Positions 44,903-54,333 are shown, counted from the stretch's first letter. The stretch is 64,000 bases of DNA from an uncultured Roseicyclus sp. (GCA_947489665.1 CANLEH010000001.1:1274501-1338500); one strand, 5' to 3'. The notes: generated by a model not told the origin, from the letters alone. Numbers and translations: made by a program.

Positions 44903-45256
44903 ATGGCCAGCTTCCCGTTGAAGAAGTGGTGGGCTCTGCAGATCGTGAGCTTGGACCCGAGGGTGGGGAAGGGGCCAACACAGCTCTTCTGCCGCCTGCT
45001 GGAATACCACAATTCCAAGACTGGCCTTTGTTTTCCGGGTCAGGCGCGACTCTCGGACGACCTGGCGGTCAGTGTTCGAACCATCAGGACATGGACAAAG
45101 TGCCTGTGTCGATGTGGTTATGTCGAACTCATTCCCAAGGGGGGGCGCCAGGGCACATACGCGTACAAACTCTGGCAACCGACCGGAAGACTCGAGTTCA
45201 AAGAAGCGGAAAAATCGCTGCGTGGGCGGCGGAAGAGAGCTTCCGCTAAACCTTAG
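44903..45256 (+). CDS. Winged-helix (HTH_36-like) replication/regulatory protein
   Basis: A 117-residue protein with a winged HTH: 'WWALQIVSLDPRVGKGPTQL', 'CFPGQARLSDDLAVSVRTIR', 'WTKCLCRCGYVELIPKGGRQ'. The 'FPGQARLSDDLAVSVRTI' pattern is that of helix-turn-helix proteins found next to replication or plasmid-type genes in mobile elements. The basic C-terminus 'RGRRKRASAKP' could bind DNA. It is co-transcribed with the AlpA-like gene. Confidence 0.65.
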   Translation: MASFPLKKWWALQIVSLDPRVGKGPTQLFCRLLEYHNSKTGLCFPGQARLSDDLAVSVRTIRTWTKCLCRCGYVELIPKGGRQGTYAYKLWQPTGRLEFKEAEKSLRGRRKRASAKP

Positions 45257-45962
45257 AAGTAACCTTCCAAGAGAACATGAGTCAGAGCAGACGTTACACG
45301 GTCATAGCGAGCGGTAGCGAGGCTATTGAAGCCAGGGAACAGGCATAAAAAAGGGACTCGCAAAGCTGCTTTTTTGGGACTTCAATTGAAATGGGCGGCG
45401 ATCCTCAACGTAGCGACGCGGGCAAGGTTAAGATCACAGCGAGATTAGCATGGGGCCCTTGATGGTTTGGTGTACACGGTGTGGCGAAGCGCACGAACTT
45501 GACCATTGCAGGATCCAGAGTGTGGGCAACGAGGCAACCGAATTGCGTTGCTGCAACGCTCACAGATTTGGTTGGTCTGGCGGCTAATCTCGATGAGTTC
45601 ACCCAGTCTTACGCCGTTGGGTCCTTCCTGGCCGGGTTGACACGCGGGTAATTCGCACCCTGTTGCTCCGCAAAAGAGAGGTGCTTTTGGGAGCCCAACC
45701 TTGTGGTTGTTGTTATCATTCTTCACGCGCCATGCGACGACCACCCGGTCGAATTGGGATTAGGAGGTGAAGTGCGCCGTCATGGCTCCAACGCACTAAC
45801 CCCCTTCGAATTGGTCGGACAATAGTCTTCACTGCGCCCGTCAACCGGGGCCAAGATAGGCAGCTCCTAACCTGAGGTCCAACCCGACTCCTGTTTGAGT
45901 GCGCGGTGTTGCAAATCTGAGATGGTGCGCCTCCCCCGTTAGGTTCCGCGCGAAATGGGTTA
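45257..45962. other. Gene-poor stretch
   Basis: About 700 bp without a convincing gene. Short minus-strand frames here (for example one at 45445-45744 with scattered cysteines) lack ribosome sites and family similarity. A 9-bp copy of the tRNA anticodon-loop sequence (CCTTCCAAG, 45263-45271) occurs but is not followed by a tRNA 3' half. A direct repeat of GGGACT with A6/T6 tracts is at about 45347-45381. Confidence 0.5.
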
Positions 45963-46442
45963 TCAGAAGTGCTTTGCGTTCTGGTCATGCAACAACCAAA
46001 CCATGCGGTCGAGGAACCAGAGTTTACCTCCTATGACCATAACCAAACCTAAAAGAGTCGGCCAGATGTGAAGCTGCCAGAGGCCCCAGACCAGCGGAAG
46101 CAAGCCGATTCCACTGGCTGCCGCAATCAGTAGCGGCATGATTCGGTGATGCGTCGACACGGACGGTCGATGGTGGGTCAACCATATTCGTTCGCCAAGA
46201 ATTGCCTTGGACATCCAGTTTTCGATATTCCCTGGCTTTCTAAAGACGCGAGGGTTCGCCCAGGTCCAGATGCAGACCAGAGCAATCGCAAGAAGACTCC
46301 ACCATCCGACCCAATCTCTACTCCAGACTGCCAGCACAAATAGAGGAGGGATTGTCATTCGGCTCCAGCCGCTTAGTGGATTTGTGTGTCGGGTCCAAAC
46401 GTTGTCTGACATTCCCATCAAACGCTCCGTGACGTTAAGCAT
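45963..46442 (-). CDS. DUF6653-like integral membrane protein
   Basis: A 159-residue membrane protein with about four helices. 'LMGMSDNVWTRHTNPLSGWS' and 'LAVWSRDWVGWWSLLAIALV', then 'NPRVFRKPGNIENWMSKAIL', match the pattern I recall for DUF6653. Function unknown. The ATG at 46442 gives the family-like N-terminus. It is divergent from a membrane-TetR-hydrolase operon and shares with it a 131-bp region carrying a large dyad operator. Confidence 0.7.
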   Translation of the reverse strand: MLNVTERLMGMSDNVWTRHTNPLSGWSRMTIPPLFVLAVWSRDWVGWWSLLAIALVCIWTWANPRVFRKPGNIENWMSKAILGERIWLTHHRPSVSTHHRIMPLLIAAASGIGLLPLVWGLWQLHIWPTLLGLVMVIGGKLWFLDRMVWLLHDQNAKHF

Positions 46443-46498
46443 TCTCACAGTTGTTCTCCTTCTCCTGCAACGTCGGCGCAAACGCCCACTTTAGTAAG

Positions 46499-46545
46499 AT
46501 ACCTTTATGTATGTTTGGCTTGCACTCAAACATACTGCAAGGTAT
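46499..46545. promoter_or_regulatory. 47-bp double dyad, probable TetR operator
   Basis: Two perfect nested inverted repeats share one centre (46522): ATACCTT (46499-46505) with AAGGTAT (46539-46545), and GTATGTTTG (46509-46517) with CAAACATAC (46527-46535). Spacers between outer and inner arms are 3 bp on both sides. The site lies between divergent genes 45963-46442 (minus) and 46574 (plus); the latter operon encodes a TetR regulator. It is likely the binding site of that regulator, perhaps for two dimers. Confidence 0.7.
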
Positions 46546-46573
46546 GGATTTCCGTAACATAGGAGGAATACAC

Positions 46574-46945
46574 ATGGACATCGGTCTCTTTGGTGCTGCT
46601 GGCGCGATCGCGTCGATTTGGCTTGCCATTCACACTATCGTCGGAGGACGCCAGATTGCGCGCCCCTTGGTTGAAGCGGTCGAGCTGTCTCCGGTCGTTC
46701 GCCATACTCAATACCTCTGCTGGCACTTCACAACTGTTGCCATTGCATGCATGGTCCTTCTCTTTCTTCTCGCTGCCATTACCGGCATAACGGCGTACGC
46801 AATTTCAGCGACTGTGCTCGCTGTTGGCTTCTTTTTGGTCGGCGTTGGGTTGGTTATCGCACTAGGTGAGTCTCATGTTCGACTACCGCAGGGCTGGTTG
46901 TTTTTACCAGTGGCAGGGCTGGGACTTGCGGGGCTTCTATTATGA
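46574..46945 (+). CDS. Small integral membrane protein
   Basis: A 123-residue protein with about four membrane helices (approximately 5-22, 45-68, 75-95, 100-120), no recognised family. The ATG at 46574 is chosen because AGGAGG lies 7-8 bp upstream. The longer frame would cross the dyad operator. It ends in a 4-nt overlap with the TetR gene and is part of the regulated operon. Confidence 0.7.
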   Translation: MDIGLFGAAGAIASIWLAIHTIVGGRQIARPLVEAVELSPVVRHTQYLCWHFTTVAIACMVLLFLLAAITGITAYAISATVLAVGFFLVGVGLVIALGESHVRLPQGWLFLPVAGLGLAGLLL

Positions 46946-47508
46946 AGAAGCGCAGATTCAGCAAAGAGGATTGGATCGCTCTGGGCCATGAACAGCTGTC
47001 GGCAAATGGGTGTGATGCAGTCAAACTAGAAGCGATCTGCAAGGCAGCCGGTTTGACGCGTGGATCATTCTACCATCACTTTCAAGACCATGAGAGCTTT
47101 CTGGTTGGCCTCGCGCAGCATTGGTTGAAATCCCAAACCACAGATATAGCCGCCGCTGTAGACCCCGACGCTTCCGCGATTGATCAGAGCACTGCTCTGA
47201 CCGAAGCCGCGATTTCGATCGACTATAGGCTCGAACTTGGCATACGAGAATTGGGGCGACGACTGCCAGCCGTAAAGAAGGTCATCCAGAAGGCTGATGT
47301 CATGCGACAGGAGGTCGTCAGTGGCATCTATCAGAGACGATATGGGCTGGATGCCAACTCGGCTGATGAGTTCGCGTATCTCGAATACGCGGCCTTCAGT
47401 GGCATCATCCTGCTTGACCCCGAAATTTCTGCGGCACGGCAAAGGGCGTTAGCCGATCTCTTCGAGCGTACGGTGGCAATGGCGCTGGAAGTGGAGGCGA
47501 CCCAATGA
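46942..47508 (+). CDS. TetR-family transcriptional regulator
   Basis: A 188-residue TetR regulator. The N-terminal HTH is 'CDAVKLEAICKAAGLTRGSF' followed by 'YHHFQDHESFLVGLAQHWL'; the C-terminal ligand domain (about 60-185) is all helical. It is coupled by 4-nt overlaps to the membrane gene before and the ATC-hydrolase-like gene after it. It probably represses both its own operon and the divergent DUF6653 gene from the dyad at 46499-46545. The ligand is unknown. Confidence 0.9.
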   Translation: MKKRRFSKEDWIALGHEQLSANGCDAVKLEAICKAAGLTRGSFYHHFQDHESFLVGLAQHWLKSQTTDIAAAVDPDASAIDQSTALTEAAISIDYRLELGIRELGRRLPAVKKVIQKADVMRQEVVSGIYQRRYGLDANSADEFAYLEYAAFSGIILLDPEISAARQRALADLFERTVAMALEVEATQ

Positions 47509-48119
47509 GACGGTTGATGACCCACTTCTGGCAGCGCGAATTCGCGCGCAAACTGTCGCGTCAGGCAGGTGTGAAGGTGGCGGTGCGGGACCTGCGTGAC
47601 GAAGCGGAAAACCTGCCGCAGGGCGACATGCCGGGCGACGACCGAGCAAAACTATTCAATCTAGCCCTTGCGCGCAGTCTACAAGCGTCGGTCTCACTGT
47701 TGGAACGAAACCACGGAATACCGTCAACTCATGCGGTCTACATAGCCGGCGCCGCTTTTGGCGCCAGCGGCACGTGGCTTGCTAGGTCTGTGATCCGGCT
47801 CTGGCTACGAGTGGAAAGCGACCCCTTTGGCGGTGTCATGAAGCGTGGTCCGTCGTTGGTCGCAAAGGCCATGTGGGGAAATGGTATGGTTGTTGAAGAC
47901 AGACTAACTTCAGACGGAGTATCGCTATGTGTCTTGGCCTGTCCATTCAATGACTATTTCGGGAGCGTTGGCCGGTCCGATCTCACACCCATCCTTTGTG
48001 CATGGGATACAGCTTGGCAGGACGAGGTGAACGCCTCGGATAGGCCCATCATGGTGGATATTCGAAGCACAATCGCCTGTGGCGGCAAAATCTGCGAGTT
48101 CTCCTTCCGGAAGATCTAA
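47505..48119 (+). CDS. L-2-amino-thiazoline-4-carboxylate hydrolase-like protein
   Basis: A 204-residue soluble protein resembling the ATC hydrolase family: an N-terminal helical half with 'LALARSLQASVSLLERNHGI', and a C-terminal half with 'LACPFNDYFGSVGRSDLTPI', 'LCAWDTAWQDEVN' and the terminal 'STIACGGKICEFSFRK'. Some members open the thiazoline ring on the way to L-cysteine, but most are uncharacterised. It is the last gene of the TetR-controlled operon. The family call is moderately sure, the substrate is not. Confidence 0.6.
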   Translation: MRRLMTHFWQREFARKLSRQAGVKVAVRDLRDEAENLPQGDMPGDDRAKLFNLALARSLQASVSLLERNHGIPSTHAVYIAGAAFGASGTWLARSVIRLWLRVESDPFGGVMKRGPSLVAKAMWGNGMVVEDRLTSDGVSLCVLACPFNDYFGSVGRSDLTPILCAWDTAWQDEVNASDRPIMVDIRSTIACGGKICEFSFRKI

Positions 48120-48321
48120 ACGAATAGAACACAGTAACTGTGTTGCACGCAGCGACGACGGATACCAGGCCATGCCTACTGGTACGAAGAGTTGTGGGCA
48201 CTGTAGCCCACTTCTATGCCACCGGCGCTATATTACACGTTCAGAAAATTGCCTTTTTGACCGGATTGTTCTGGCCTGAGCCCGCCTCAAATGGCAACTT
48301 CTCGGCGCCGTCTATCTGTAT

Positions 48322-48549
48322 TTGGGTGTGGCCGTGGTGGTTGTTCTGCACCGGGGATCAAGGTTCGGAAGCGTCGCGCTCTTCGTCGCAGCCGCCTGCC
48401 AGGGCGCCCTCTACGCAGTTTTTCGCGGCTGGGTGCTCGACTTGCCTGATGAATTTCATGGTTCCACGGAGGACCTAGCGTACCTGATCGGATTGGTTGG
48501 TTTTCTTGTAGTAAAAAGCGCTGCCATGGTTTTGGTCACTATTGTCTAG
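48322..48549 (+). CDS. Small membrane protein or 5'-truncated remnant
   Basis: A membrane-helix-rich frame ('GVAVVVVLHRG', 'VALFVAAACQGALYAVFRGW', 'YLIGLVGFLVVKSAAMVLVT') with no ATG. The nearest usable start is TTG 48322, while coding-like sequence runs upstream to the in-frame stop at 48277. This suggests either a TTG-initiated 75-residue protein or the end of a membrane gene that has lost its 5' part. Confidence 0.4.
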   Translation: MGVAVVVVLHRGSRFGSVALFVAAACQGALYAVFRGWVLDLPDEFHGSTEDLAYLIGLVGFLVVKSAAMVLVTIV

Positions 48550-48684
48550 CGCGTGGCGGAGAAAATCGGCTCATGCGAAAGAAAGAAGAATCCATGCCCA
48601 AGGTTCTGTCTTCGCGCTGAAGGCGTCATACTCGCCTCAAATCAAGCATTTACCGCCGCTGTTCGAGACGAGAAAGACACCCTC

Positions 48685-49728
48685 ATGACCTCCATACCTG
48701 TTGCATGGCTCATTTCTTTCCTTGCGCTTCTGCTTGCCGCGATCACTTTGCGCCAAGAACGCATGCCAGCGATCGCGAGGATGAGTTTCGGTGTCGGGAT
48801 GGTTTCCGTCGCAGTCGTCGCCGTATTCGTTGGTGTCCGCTTTCTCTTCGCCGCCCCGGCAATCGTTGTTTTTCAGCCCTATTTTGCAGCACTTACAGCG
48901 CCGGCCCTTTGGCTTGGTTTTCACGTGCTAACAATACAAAGCGGGGTTCCCAAACGTATCGTTTTGCTGGCGCTTGCGGGCACCATTGTCACGGTGTGGG
49001 GCATCACTTCCTTACCCGGTCCTTCGAGTCCTTCTATAGCGATCATTTTCATCAATACACTTTTCGCAGTGCGCATGTTTTCGTTTTTTCGACTTCCATC
49101 TGACAGATTTGTACACGTCTCCCCGCAAAGGCTTCCTACACTACGTAGCGCACTTGTCGGTTGTTTAGTGTTCCTTCTTCTACTGATCGTCACCGACGTC
49201 AGTGTTCTAGTAACTGAATTGGCGGCGGGTGAGGTTCGGGCGATGGCTCTCTTGTCCAATGCCGCCGCTGCAGTCGTCGTCACCGTTTCGGTTGGTGTAC
49301 TAGTTGGGCTCTCACTTGCATTTGGCGTGGGCAATCAAATTGAGGACGAGGCCCGGGAAGACGCACAACCACTGGACGAGGATCGAACCGTCTTTGCGCA
49401 ACTGGAGGCCCTGATGGAAGAAGCGTCCCTCTTTCGAGACCCAGACATCACAGTTGCTCGTCTAGGTCGGCGTCTGGGCGTGCCGGCGCGATCAGTGTCC
49501 TCGGCAGTAAACCGTGTGACTGGTGAAAACACTTCGCGTTACATCAATGGTTTGAGAGTTCAGCACGCAATTCGGTTATTGGAGCAAACATCCCTTCCGG
49601 TGACAGATGTCATGCTCGAGTCAGGTTTCACAAGCAAATCTAACTTTAACACTGAATTTCGGAGGATTGTCGGCAAAACTCCATCTGATCATCGGAAGTC
49701 TCAAGAACTTGGCGCATTGAAAAACTAG
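48685..49728 (+). CDS. AraC-type regulator with membrane sensor domain
   Basis: A 347-residue protein. Residues about 1-225 form six or seven membrane helices; a linker leads to a C-terminal AraC HTH pair (about 245-340): 'DPDITVARLGRRLGVPARSV', 'NTSRYINGLRVQHAIRLLEQ' and 'LESGFTSKSNFNTEFRRIVG'. It would bind DNA at the cytoplasmic face in response to a membrane signal. The ATG at 48685 starts just before the first helix. A decayed, inverted paralogue lies at 50290-51330. Confidence 0.88.
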   Translation: MTSIPVAWLISFLALLLAAITLRQERMPAIARMSFGVGMVSVAVVAVFVGVRFLFAAPAIVVFQPYFAALTAPALWLGFHVLTIQSGVPKRIVLLALAGTIVTVWGITSLPGPSSPSIAIIFINTLFAVRMFSFFRLPSDRFVHVSPQRLPTLRSALVGCLVFLLLLIVTDVSVLVTELAAGEVRAMALLSNAAAAVVVTVSVGVLVGLSLAFGVGNQIEDEAREDAQPLDEDRTVFAQLEALMEEASLFRDPDITVARLGRRLGVPARSVSSAVNRVTGENTSRYINGLRVQHAIRLLEQTSLPVTDVMLESGFTSKSNFNTEFRRIVGKTPSDHRKSQELGALKN

Positions 49729-50289
49729 GTCAATCTAGGCACCTAGGCCAGACGCGCAGCCGGGCTGCGCTGCGAGAGATAGAAGTACTGTTGAAAGATT
49801 AAGATACGCCACCAAATCGCGGCGCCGCGGCGCTGACCATACTTCTGCGATTCATCGTCGTTGCGTGTTGTTCCGAATTAATTCTAGAATCAGGGTGCAG
49901 GAGAAATGAGGCATGTTCTCTGTGGGGAGCTCGATCAGTTTGGTCGCAGTGCCAAAGCCCGTCGCTAGTGATCCAAGAAACGTACAGACCTGCAAGCCGG
50001 AATTGGCCAAAATGCAGACTCTGGATCAGCTCGAACAACCGCAAGCCCAATGACAACGCCGCCTTCCAACTTAAAAGAAAACAGCGGTTTTGTCAGAGCT
50101 GAAAGCGTTTGATCTCGTGCAGATGGATCAGTCCAGTTCATGATCGTGGAGTTATCCCGCTTCATAGAAACGGATTATCGATCTCCTTTCCGACCGCTGC
50201 GTGAGGACGCCGCACGCGCCGAGGCAAGGAACGTCGCACAACAGATAGTATTTGGTCCTGCCGTGTCGGATGACGTGCAGAGGGTGGGA
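49729..50289. other. Gene-poor stretch
   Basis: About 560 bp between the AraC-type gene and its inverted pseudogene. No frame with a ribosome site, family similarity or codon bias was found. I see no clear repeats or RNA. Confidence 0.5.
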
Positions 50290-51330
50290 GGGCGCTCTCC
50301 GCACCAGAAGAGCTGGATTCTCTATATTCAGACGGCGTTGTCCCAGTAGTGCCCCGAAACTCTGTATTGAAGCTGGTCCGACTAATGAACCCAAATTCGA
50401 CCATGATGATTTTCACTGGAAGGTTCGAACTCCCTCGCAATTAAACTGCATGATGTGCACGCAACCTTTGGATGATGCGGGAAGTGCTATCACCGGGCAT
50501 GCGATTCAAAGCCGAAGACACGGAACGTGCCGATACGACCAGATGTCGCCCCAAACGAGCGACCGTTATGTCTGGGGTTCGAAAGAGCATTGTTGTTTCC
50601 AACAGAGATAAGAGTTGCGCAAACAACTCGCGGTCTTCGTCAAGTGGTGACTAGTTATCAATGAGCCCCTATTGAGCTATTTGACGAACCTAAGGCCAAG
50701 GCCGAGAACGGTGGTAGTACCGATGAAGAGAACTGCAACCGCGAAAACGGTCACGTCAGACAAGACCGCCTTCGCACGTGCCTCATCAGAGGCCAGGTTT
50801 GCGATCATGATAACTACGTCGATTGCGATGAAGAAAAGATTAAACAAGAGACAGCCGACGAGCGAGACTCGGAGTGCTACAAACGATTGGGGCGGTGCAT
50901 TGGTAAACCTGTCGTCTAGAGGACGCAGGTGGCCAAATAGAAGGACGGCATAGAGGGTATTGATGATCGTTGCCGATGTGGACGTCGTCCAAGGTGTCTG
51001 AAAGAAAATGAGCCCCCATGACGCGCAAATTATCAGCGCCGGCGCGCAAAGCGCCCACCATTTGAGTGCGTCTTACTGCGTCGAGCGCGACTAATACCTC
51101 GCCCAAATCGCCGGGGCGACCATAGCTACAGAGTACGGGTGTTAGACTCTAATTGTGGGGTCGCTGAATTGGAAACTGAAGCCACAGTAGACAGCAAACG
51201 TTGCGGTGCAGACCAGGTCCATACCGAAGCTCGTTCTTGCCGTGCTGGGCATTCGGGTCTGCGATGAGATGATCACCGCTAGCAGGAACTCCACGATAAA
51301 GATGAGCCAAGATAGAGGCGTTGAGACCAT
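50290..51330 (-). pseudogene. Broken paralogue of the membrane AraC-type regulator
   Basis: Minus-strand translation in changing frames follows the intact gene at 48685-49728. The start is 'MVSTPLSWLIFIVEFLLAVI' at 51330, against 'MTSIPVAWLISFLALLLAAI'. The middle, about 50690-50970, has 'IINTLYAVLLFGHLRPLDDR' and 'LVGCLLFNLFFIAIDVV'. The HTH at about 50440-50640 has 'TPDITVARLGRHLVVSARSV', and the end is 'VEFGFISRTSFNTEFRG'. An early in-frame stop at 51142-51144, frame changes between the blocks, and a TAA at 50441-50443 in place of an arginine codon break it. It is not functional. Confidence 0.85.
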
Positions 51331-52105
51331 AGTTGTCGCCTGCTCAAAAGAATGACGCAAAGCGCCCGTCTGGAAAAAAAATTTGATGCTTGGACGCCCT
51401 TACGAGCAAGTTGCGACCTTACGCAAGGACCATTTACCTGGTTCAATTTCCTAGTTTCTGACTGTTGTTCGCACACAATCAACCGTTCTGAATCGCGTTT
51501 TCGAACGCCTAAACCGCTACCGCGGCTTTGATTTAGGCGATCTCGCCGTTAACCATCTGATAATCTTCGGCATAGCGTTGCAGCATGCCGCATACGAACA
51601 ACACGGCGGAACTCGGTGAGGCTTCGAGGGGAGTAGAGCGAGCGCAATCACAGGTGCTCCACGTGCGACAGCGCAACGGCGTCACAAATCGCTTTTTCGT
51701 CCCACTCTTGGATGATGTGCGCGCCGAGAGACGGGTAGTACTGGCAATCGCGGCGCAAAGAACGCTCGAAAGAAGGGTTACTAAATTTTGGCACGATTCA
51801 GCCTGCCTTCGACATGTTCATCGCGGCGCGTCACCCGATACATGCGATGAGGGTTTTCGACGGAAGGGACAACGGGAAGGCGGGACACGGGTATGATAAA
51901 ATGCTGCATGGATGGAACGGTCGCACCTGCTGCGTTGGATGCCTGGCAAGTAAATCCACCAAAATCCTGCATGTCGTGCTGCGCCGGTCAGTTTTGAGGT
52001 GATTGGCGCATCAGCGGAGCTGGAGGATTGAGAAGTGGGCAGGCGGTATCGAGCCAGCGTGGAAAAGCAAGAAAAGAATTGGCGATCAAAAGGGCAGAGA
52101 ACGCG
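51331..52105. other. Gene-poor stretch
   Basis: About 775 bp upstream of the XRE regulator. Short frames (for example 51585-51896 plus strand) lack similarity and ribosome sites. Probably decayed sequence; the promoter of the XRE gene should be at the right end. Confidence 0.5.
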
Positions 52106-53035
52106 ATGAGCAAGATCGATTTACCAGTACGTTTTGTCTTTGGTCAGAATCTCAAGCATTTGATGAATGGTCGTGTCTCAAAGAGAGCCTTGGCGAGCGA
52201 AATTGGCGTTAGTCGGACGCAACTCGAACGGTACTTGACTGGTCAGTCGACACCCAAGGTCGAAACACTCAAGCGGGTTTGTGACTTCTTCGACGTCGAC
52301 GCAAACATATTGATGCATCCACTCTACTCCAAGAGTGGTGTTGATGATGTTGTAAGCGGTCTATACGTGGCAGGGAGAAATTTCTTCGATATGTTTCAGT
52401 CAGATCCTGGCGCAAGGGCGCCATACCTCGACCCACGTTTACACATCGCAGATGATGACATGCCCAGCGGCATCTATCGTATGTGGCTTACATCTCATGC
52501 GCGGCCGGGCATGTTGGCGTCAACGTTGACATTGGTTGATGACTTTGCCGGTGCGAAAAGGTTCAGGGTCGCTGCTTTAGGGTGGCAACCACCAGGGGCA
52601 CCGCAACGCACGAAGCTGCCCCGAGATTTCATGTGTGGTGTCATTGTTCGTCAAGATCAATATCATGTTGCCGTGTCTTTCGACCAACATACCGGCAGCG
52701 TCGGATTCTGGTTCTCCGATGTTCAATTGAGTGCAGGCCCTAACCAAAGAATTGTCAGCGGATTCTACCATTGGCGTGGCGAGAGCCCTTTGAAGAGTTC
52801 CTCGTATGGAGAACGTTACGTTTGTGAGCGGGTCAATGGTGGCTTTGTGGAATGCTTGGCAATCGCTCGAGAGGATAGATACATCCCGAGGCGCCGAGCA
52901 CCAGAGCATGTTCAATACTTCTTGGAGCACCCTGATAAGACGGCCCGGCATCGTGAGACGTCACCAAACACGTCGAACGGGAAATCTGATCGCACAGGGT
53001 GGACAGCTCCAACTGCAATTATTGCACGGAGCTGA
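52106..53035 (+). CDS. XRE-family regulator with unknown C-terminal domain
   Basis: A 309-residue protein. Residues about 8-70 are a Cro/CI-type HTH: 'RFVFGQNLKHLMNGRVSKRA', 'LASEIGVSRTQLERYLTG', 'PKVETLKRVCDFFDVDANIL'. The remaining 230 residues are not recognised; they contain strand-rich segments ('YHVAVSFDQHTGSVGFWFSD') that could be a sensor or ligand domain. The ATG at 52106 with GGCAGAG upstream is preferred to 52028. A phage-like repressor is possible, but the C-terminus is not a LexA/CI peptidase (no visible Ser-Lys dyad context). Confidence 0.75.
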   Translation: MSKIDLPVRFVFGQNLKHLMNGRVSKRALASEIGVSRTQLERYLTGQSTPKVETLKRVCDFFDVDANILMHPLYSKSGVDDVVSGLYVAGRNFFDMFQSDPGARAPYLDPRLHIADDDMPSGIYRMWLTSHARPGMLASTLTLVDDFAGAKRFRVAALGWQPPGAPQRTKLPRDFMCGVIVRQDQYHVAVSFDQHTGSVGFWFSDVQLSAGPNQRIVSGFYHWRGESPLKSSSYGERYVCERVNGGFVECLAIAREDRYIPRRRAPEHVQYFLEHPDKTARHRETSPNTSNGKSDRTGWTAPTAIIARS

Positions 53036-53664
53036 CTTGGACTCCGTGTAGGGAGCAGCTGCTAGCTGGCGACATCAATTCCGAGAATTTTCTGATCGGA
53101 TCCTGCTGATCTAGAGATCCGTTTGCAGCATCCGGGTGAACTGCCAAATCAGCTTGTGAGTTACTGGATGACACGCCAGAATCGTCCAACTCTCCCGTTG
53201 AGACTATGAATTTTTCACGCCGCGATGGCAGCGAGCCCTTAGCCACCTGCGGAGGCATTCTCCAAAGGAAAAAGGTCTCAGAAACCATAGTTGCTTCAGG
53301 AGAATGGAGTGCACGTCCTGCAAGCAACTACTCTTCTGCGCCGAAAAGCACACTGAGAGTGGCACCAAATTGGTTCCATAATTGAAGAATTCCGTGCGGG
53401 TCGCGGGATTCGGCATCAAAAAAGAGCATACAAGATCTAAAACTGAGGCATAGTGAATCTCTAGATTTCACCAGATAATTATTAAATGAGAGCGTAACTA
53501 GCCGCTGGGCCAGAAGAGATGAGGAGCGAAAAAACAAGGCCTTGACGATAGTGAAAATCTACTGCCACGCGCAATCGACGAGTTTCGATTGCTCAGATTG
53601 GGCTCGCCAATTGATCCGGAAAGCCGGAGCGTTAGTCAAATATCGTGGGGGCGAGGATAGAGAA
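53036..53664. other. Gene-poor stretch before the Hint-domain gene
   Basis: About 630 bp with no supported gene. A frame from TTG 53542 continues into the Hint protein but is AT-rich and not family-like before 53665. The promoter of the Hint gene probably lies here ('TAATTATTAAATG' at about 53476-53488 is A/T rich). Confidence 0.5.
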
Positions 53665-54333
53665 ATGAAAAATGGTAACGTAACGCCCTGTTTTGTGCAG
53701 GGAACTGTTCTATTGACGGGCGAGGGTGAGGTGCTTGTCGAGGACATTAAACCCGGCCAGAGAGTAATCACCTATGATCGCGGCATGCAAAAAGTTCGAT
53801 GGGTGGGGTGGCGTCGTTTCTCGTCATACGATTTGACTTTCAATTCGGTGCATCTACGCCCCATATTGATTCCAGCGGGCAGCCTCGGCTTTGAAAGGCC
53901 CAGCCGTGATCTGAGAGTCTCACCCCACCACCGAATACACTTCAAGGCGAATGAAGCGAGGAAGTTGTTTAATACGCCAGAAGTCTTGGTGTCAGCAAAA
54001 GATCTTATCGGATTTCGTGGCATCGATTATGGCATGGTGAGTGGTGGAGTCATTTACTACCACATTATGTTCGATCGACACGAACTTGTTTTTTCCGACG
54101 GACTAGTCTCCGAGAGTTTCTACCCCGGTGAAGAATCCATAAGCGCACTAAACGCGGAGACGATGAAGGAGCTCTTGGAGATTTTTCCCGAACTGTCGCG
54201 GGAGGTTGCATTGCTTGGAGAGCCATGCCGAAGGATACTTAAACCCGATGAGGCGTCTCAATTCACGCATGTACTCTCTCGGGAGGTTGGCGGAGACGAT
54301 AACGTCTTGCACTTCAATCGGGCGGCGCACTAA
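53665..54333 (+). CDS. Hint-domain protein (Hint_2 type)
   Basis: A 222-residue protein that is essentially one Hint (hedgehog/intein) domain. The splicing-type nucleophile is C9 in 'PCFVQGTVLLTGEGEVLVED', followed by 'IKPGQRVITYDRGMQKVRWV', the block-B His in 'VSPHHRIHFKANEARKLF', and 'IMFDRHELVFSDGLVSESFY'. The ATG at 53665 places Cys9 near the N-terminus; TTG 53542 would add 41 residues. There is no signal peptide. Its C-terminal half parallels that of the 1163-residue protein at 60152. It lies 182 bp upstream of the RTX-type gene. Role unknown. Confidence 0.85.
   Translation: MKNGNVTPCFVQGTVLLTGEGEVLVEDIKPGQRVITYDRGMQKVRWVGWRRFSSYDLTFNSVHLRPILIPAGSLGFERPSRDLRVSPHHRIHFKANEARKLFNTPEVLVSAKDLIGFRGIDYGMVSGGVIYYHIMFDRHELVFSDGLVSESFYPGEESISALNAETMKELLEIFPELSREVALLGEPCRRILKPDEASQFTHVLSREVGGDDNVLHFNRAAH

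Noticed and set aside
45263-45271. Second copy of CCTTCCAAG, the tRNA-Gly anticodon-loop sequence, as a possible right attachment site
   Set aside because: It is not followed by a tRNA 3' half, lies only 2.9 kb from the left junction, and island-like sequence continues well past it. A 9-bp match can occur by chance.
45341-45381. Possible terminator with A6/T6 arms
   Set aside because: The arms pair only through A-T bases; the GGGACT on each side is a direct, not inverted, repeat, so a stable hairpin is unlikely.
45445-45744. Minus-strand frame with scattered cysteines, possible zinc-finger protein
   Set aside because: The cysteine spacing fits no zinc motif, there is no ribosome site, and the region otherwise looks non-coding.
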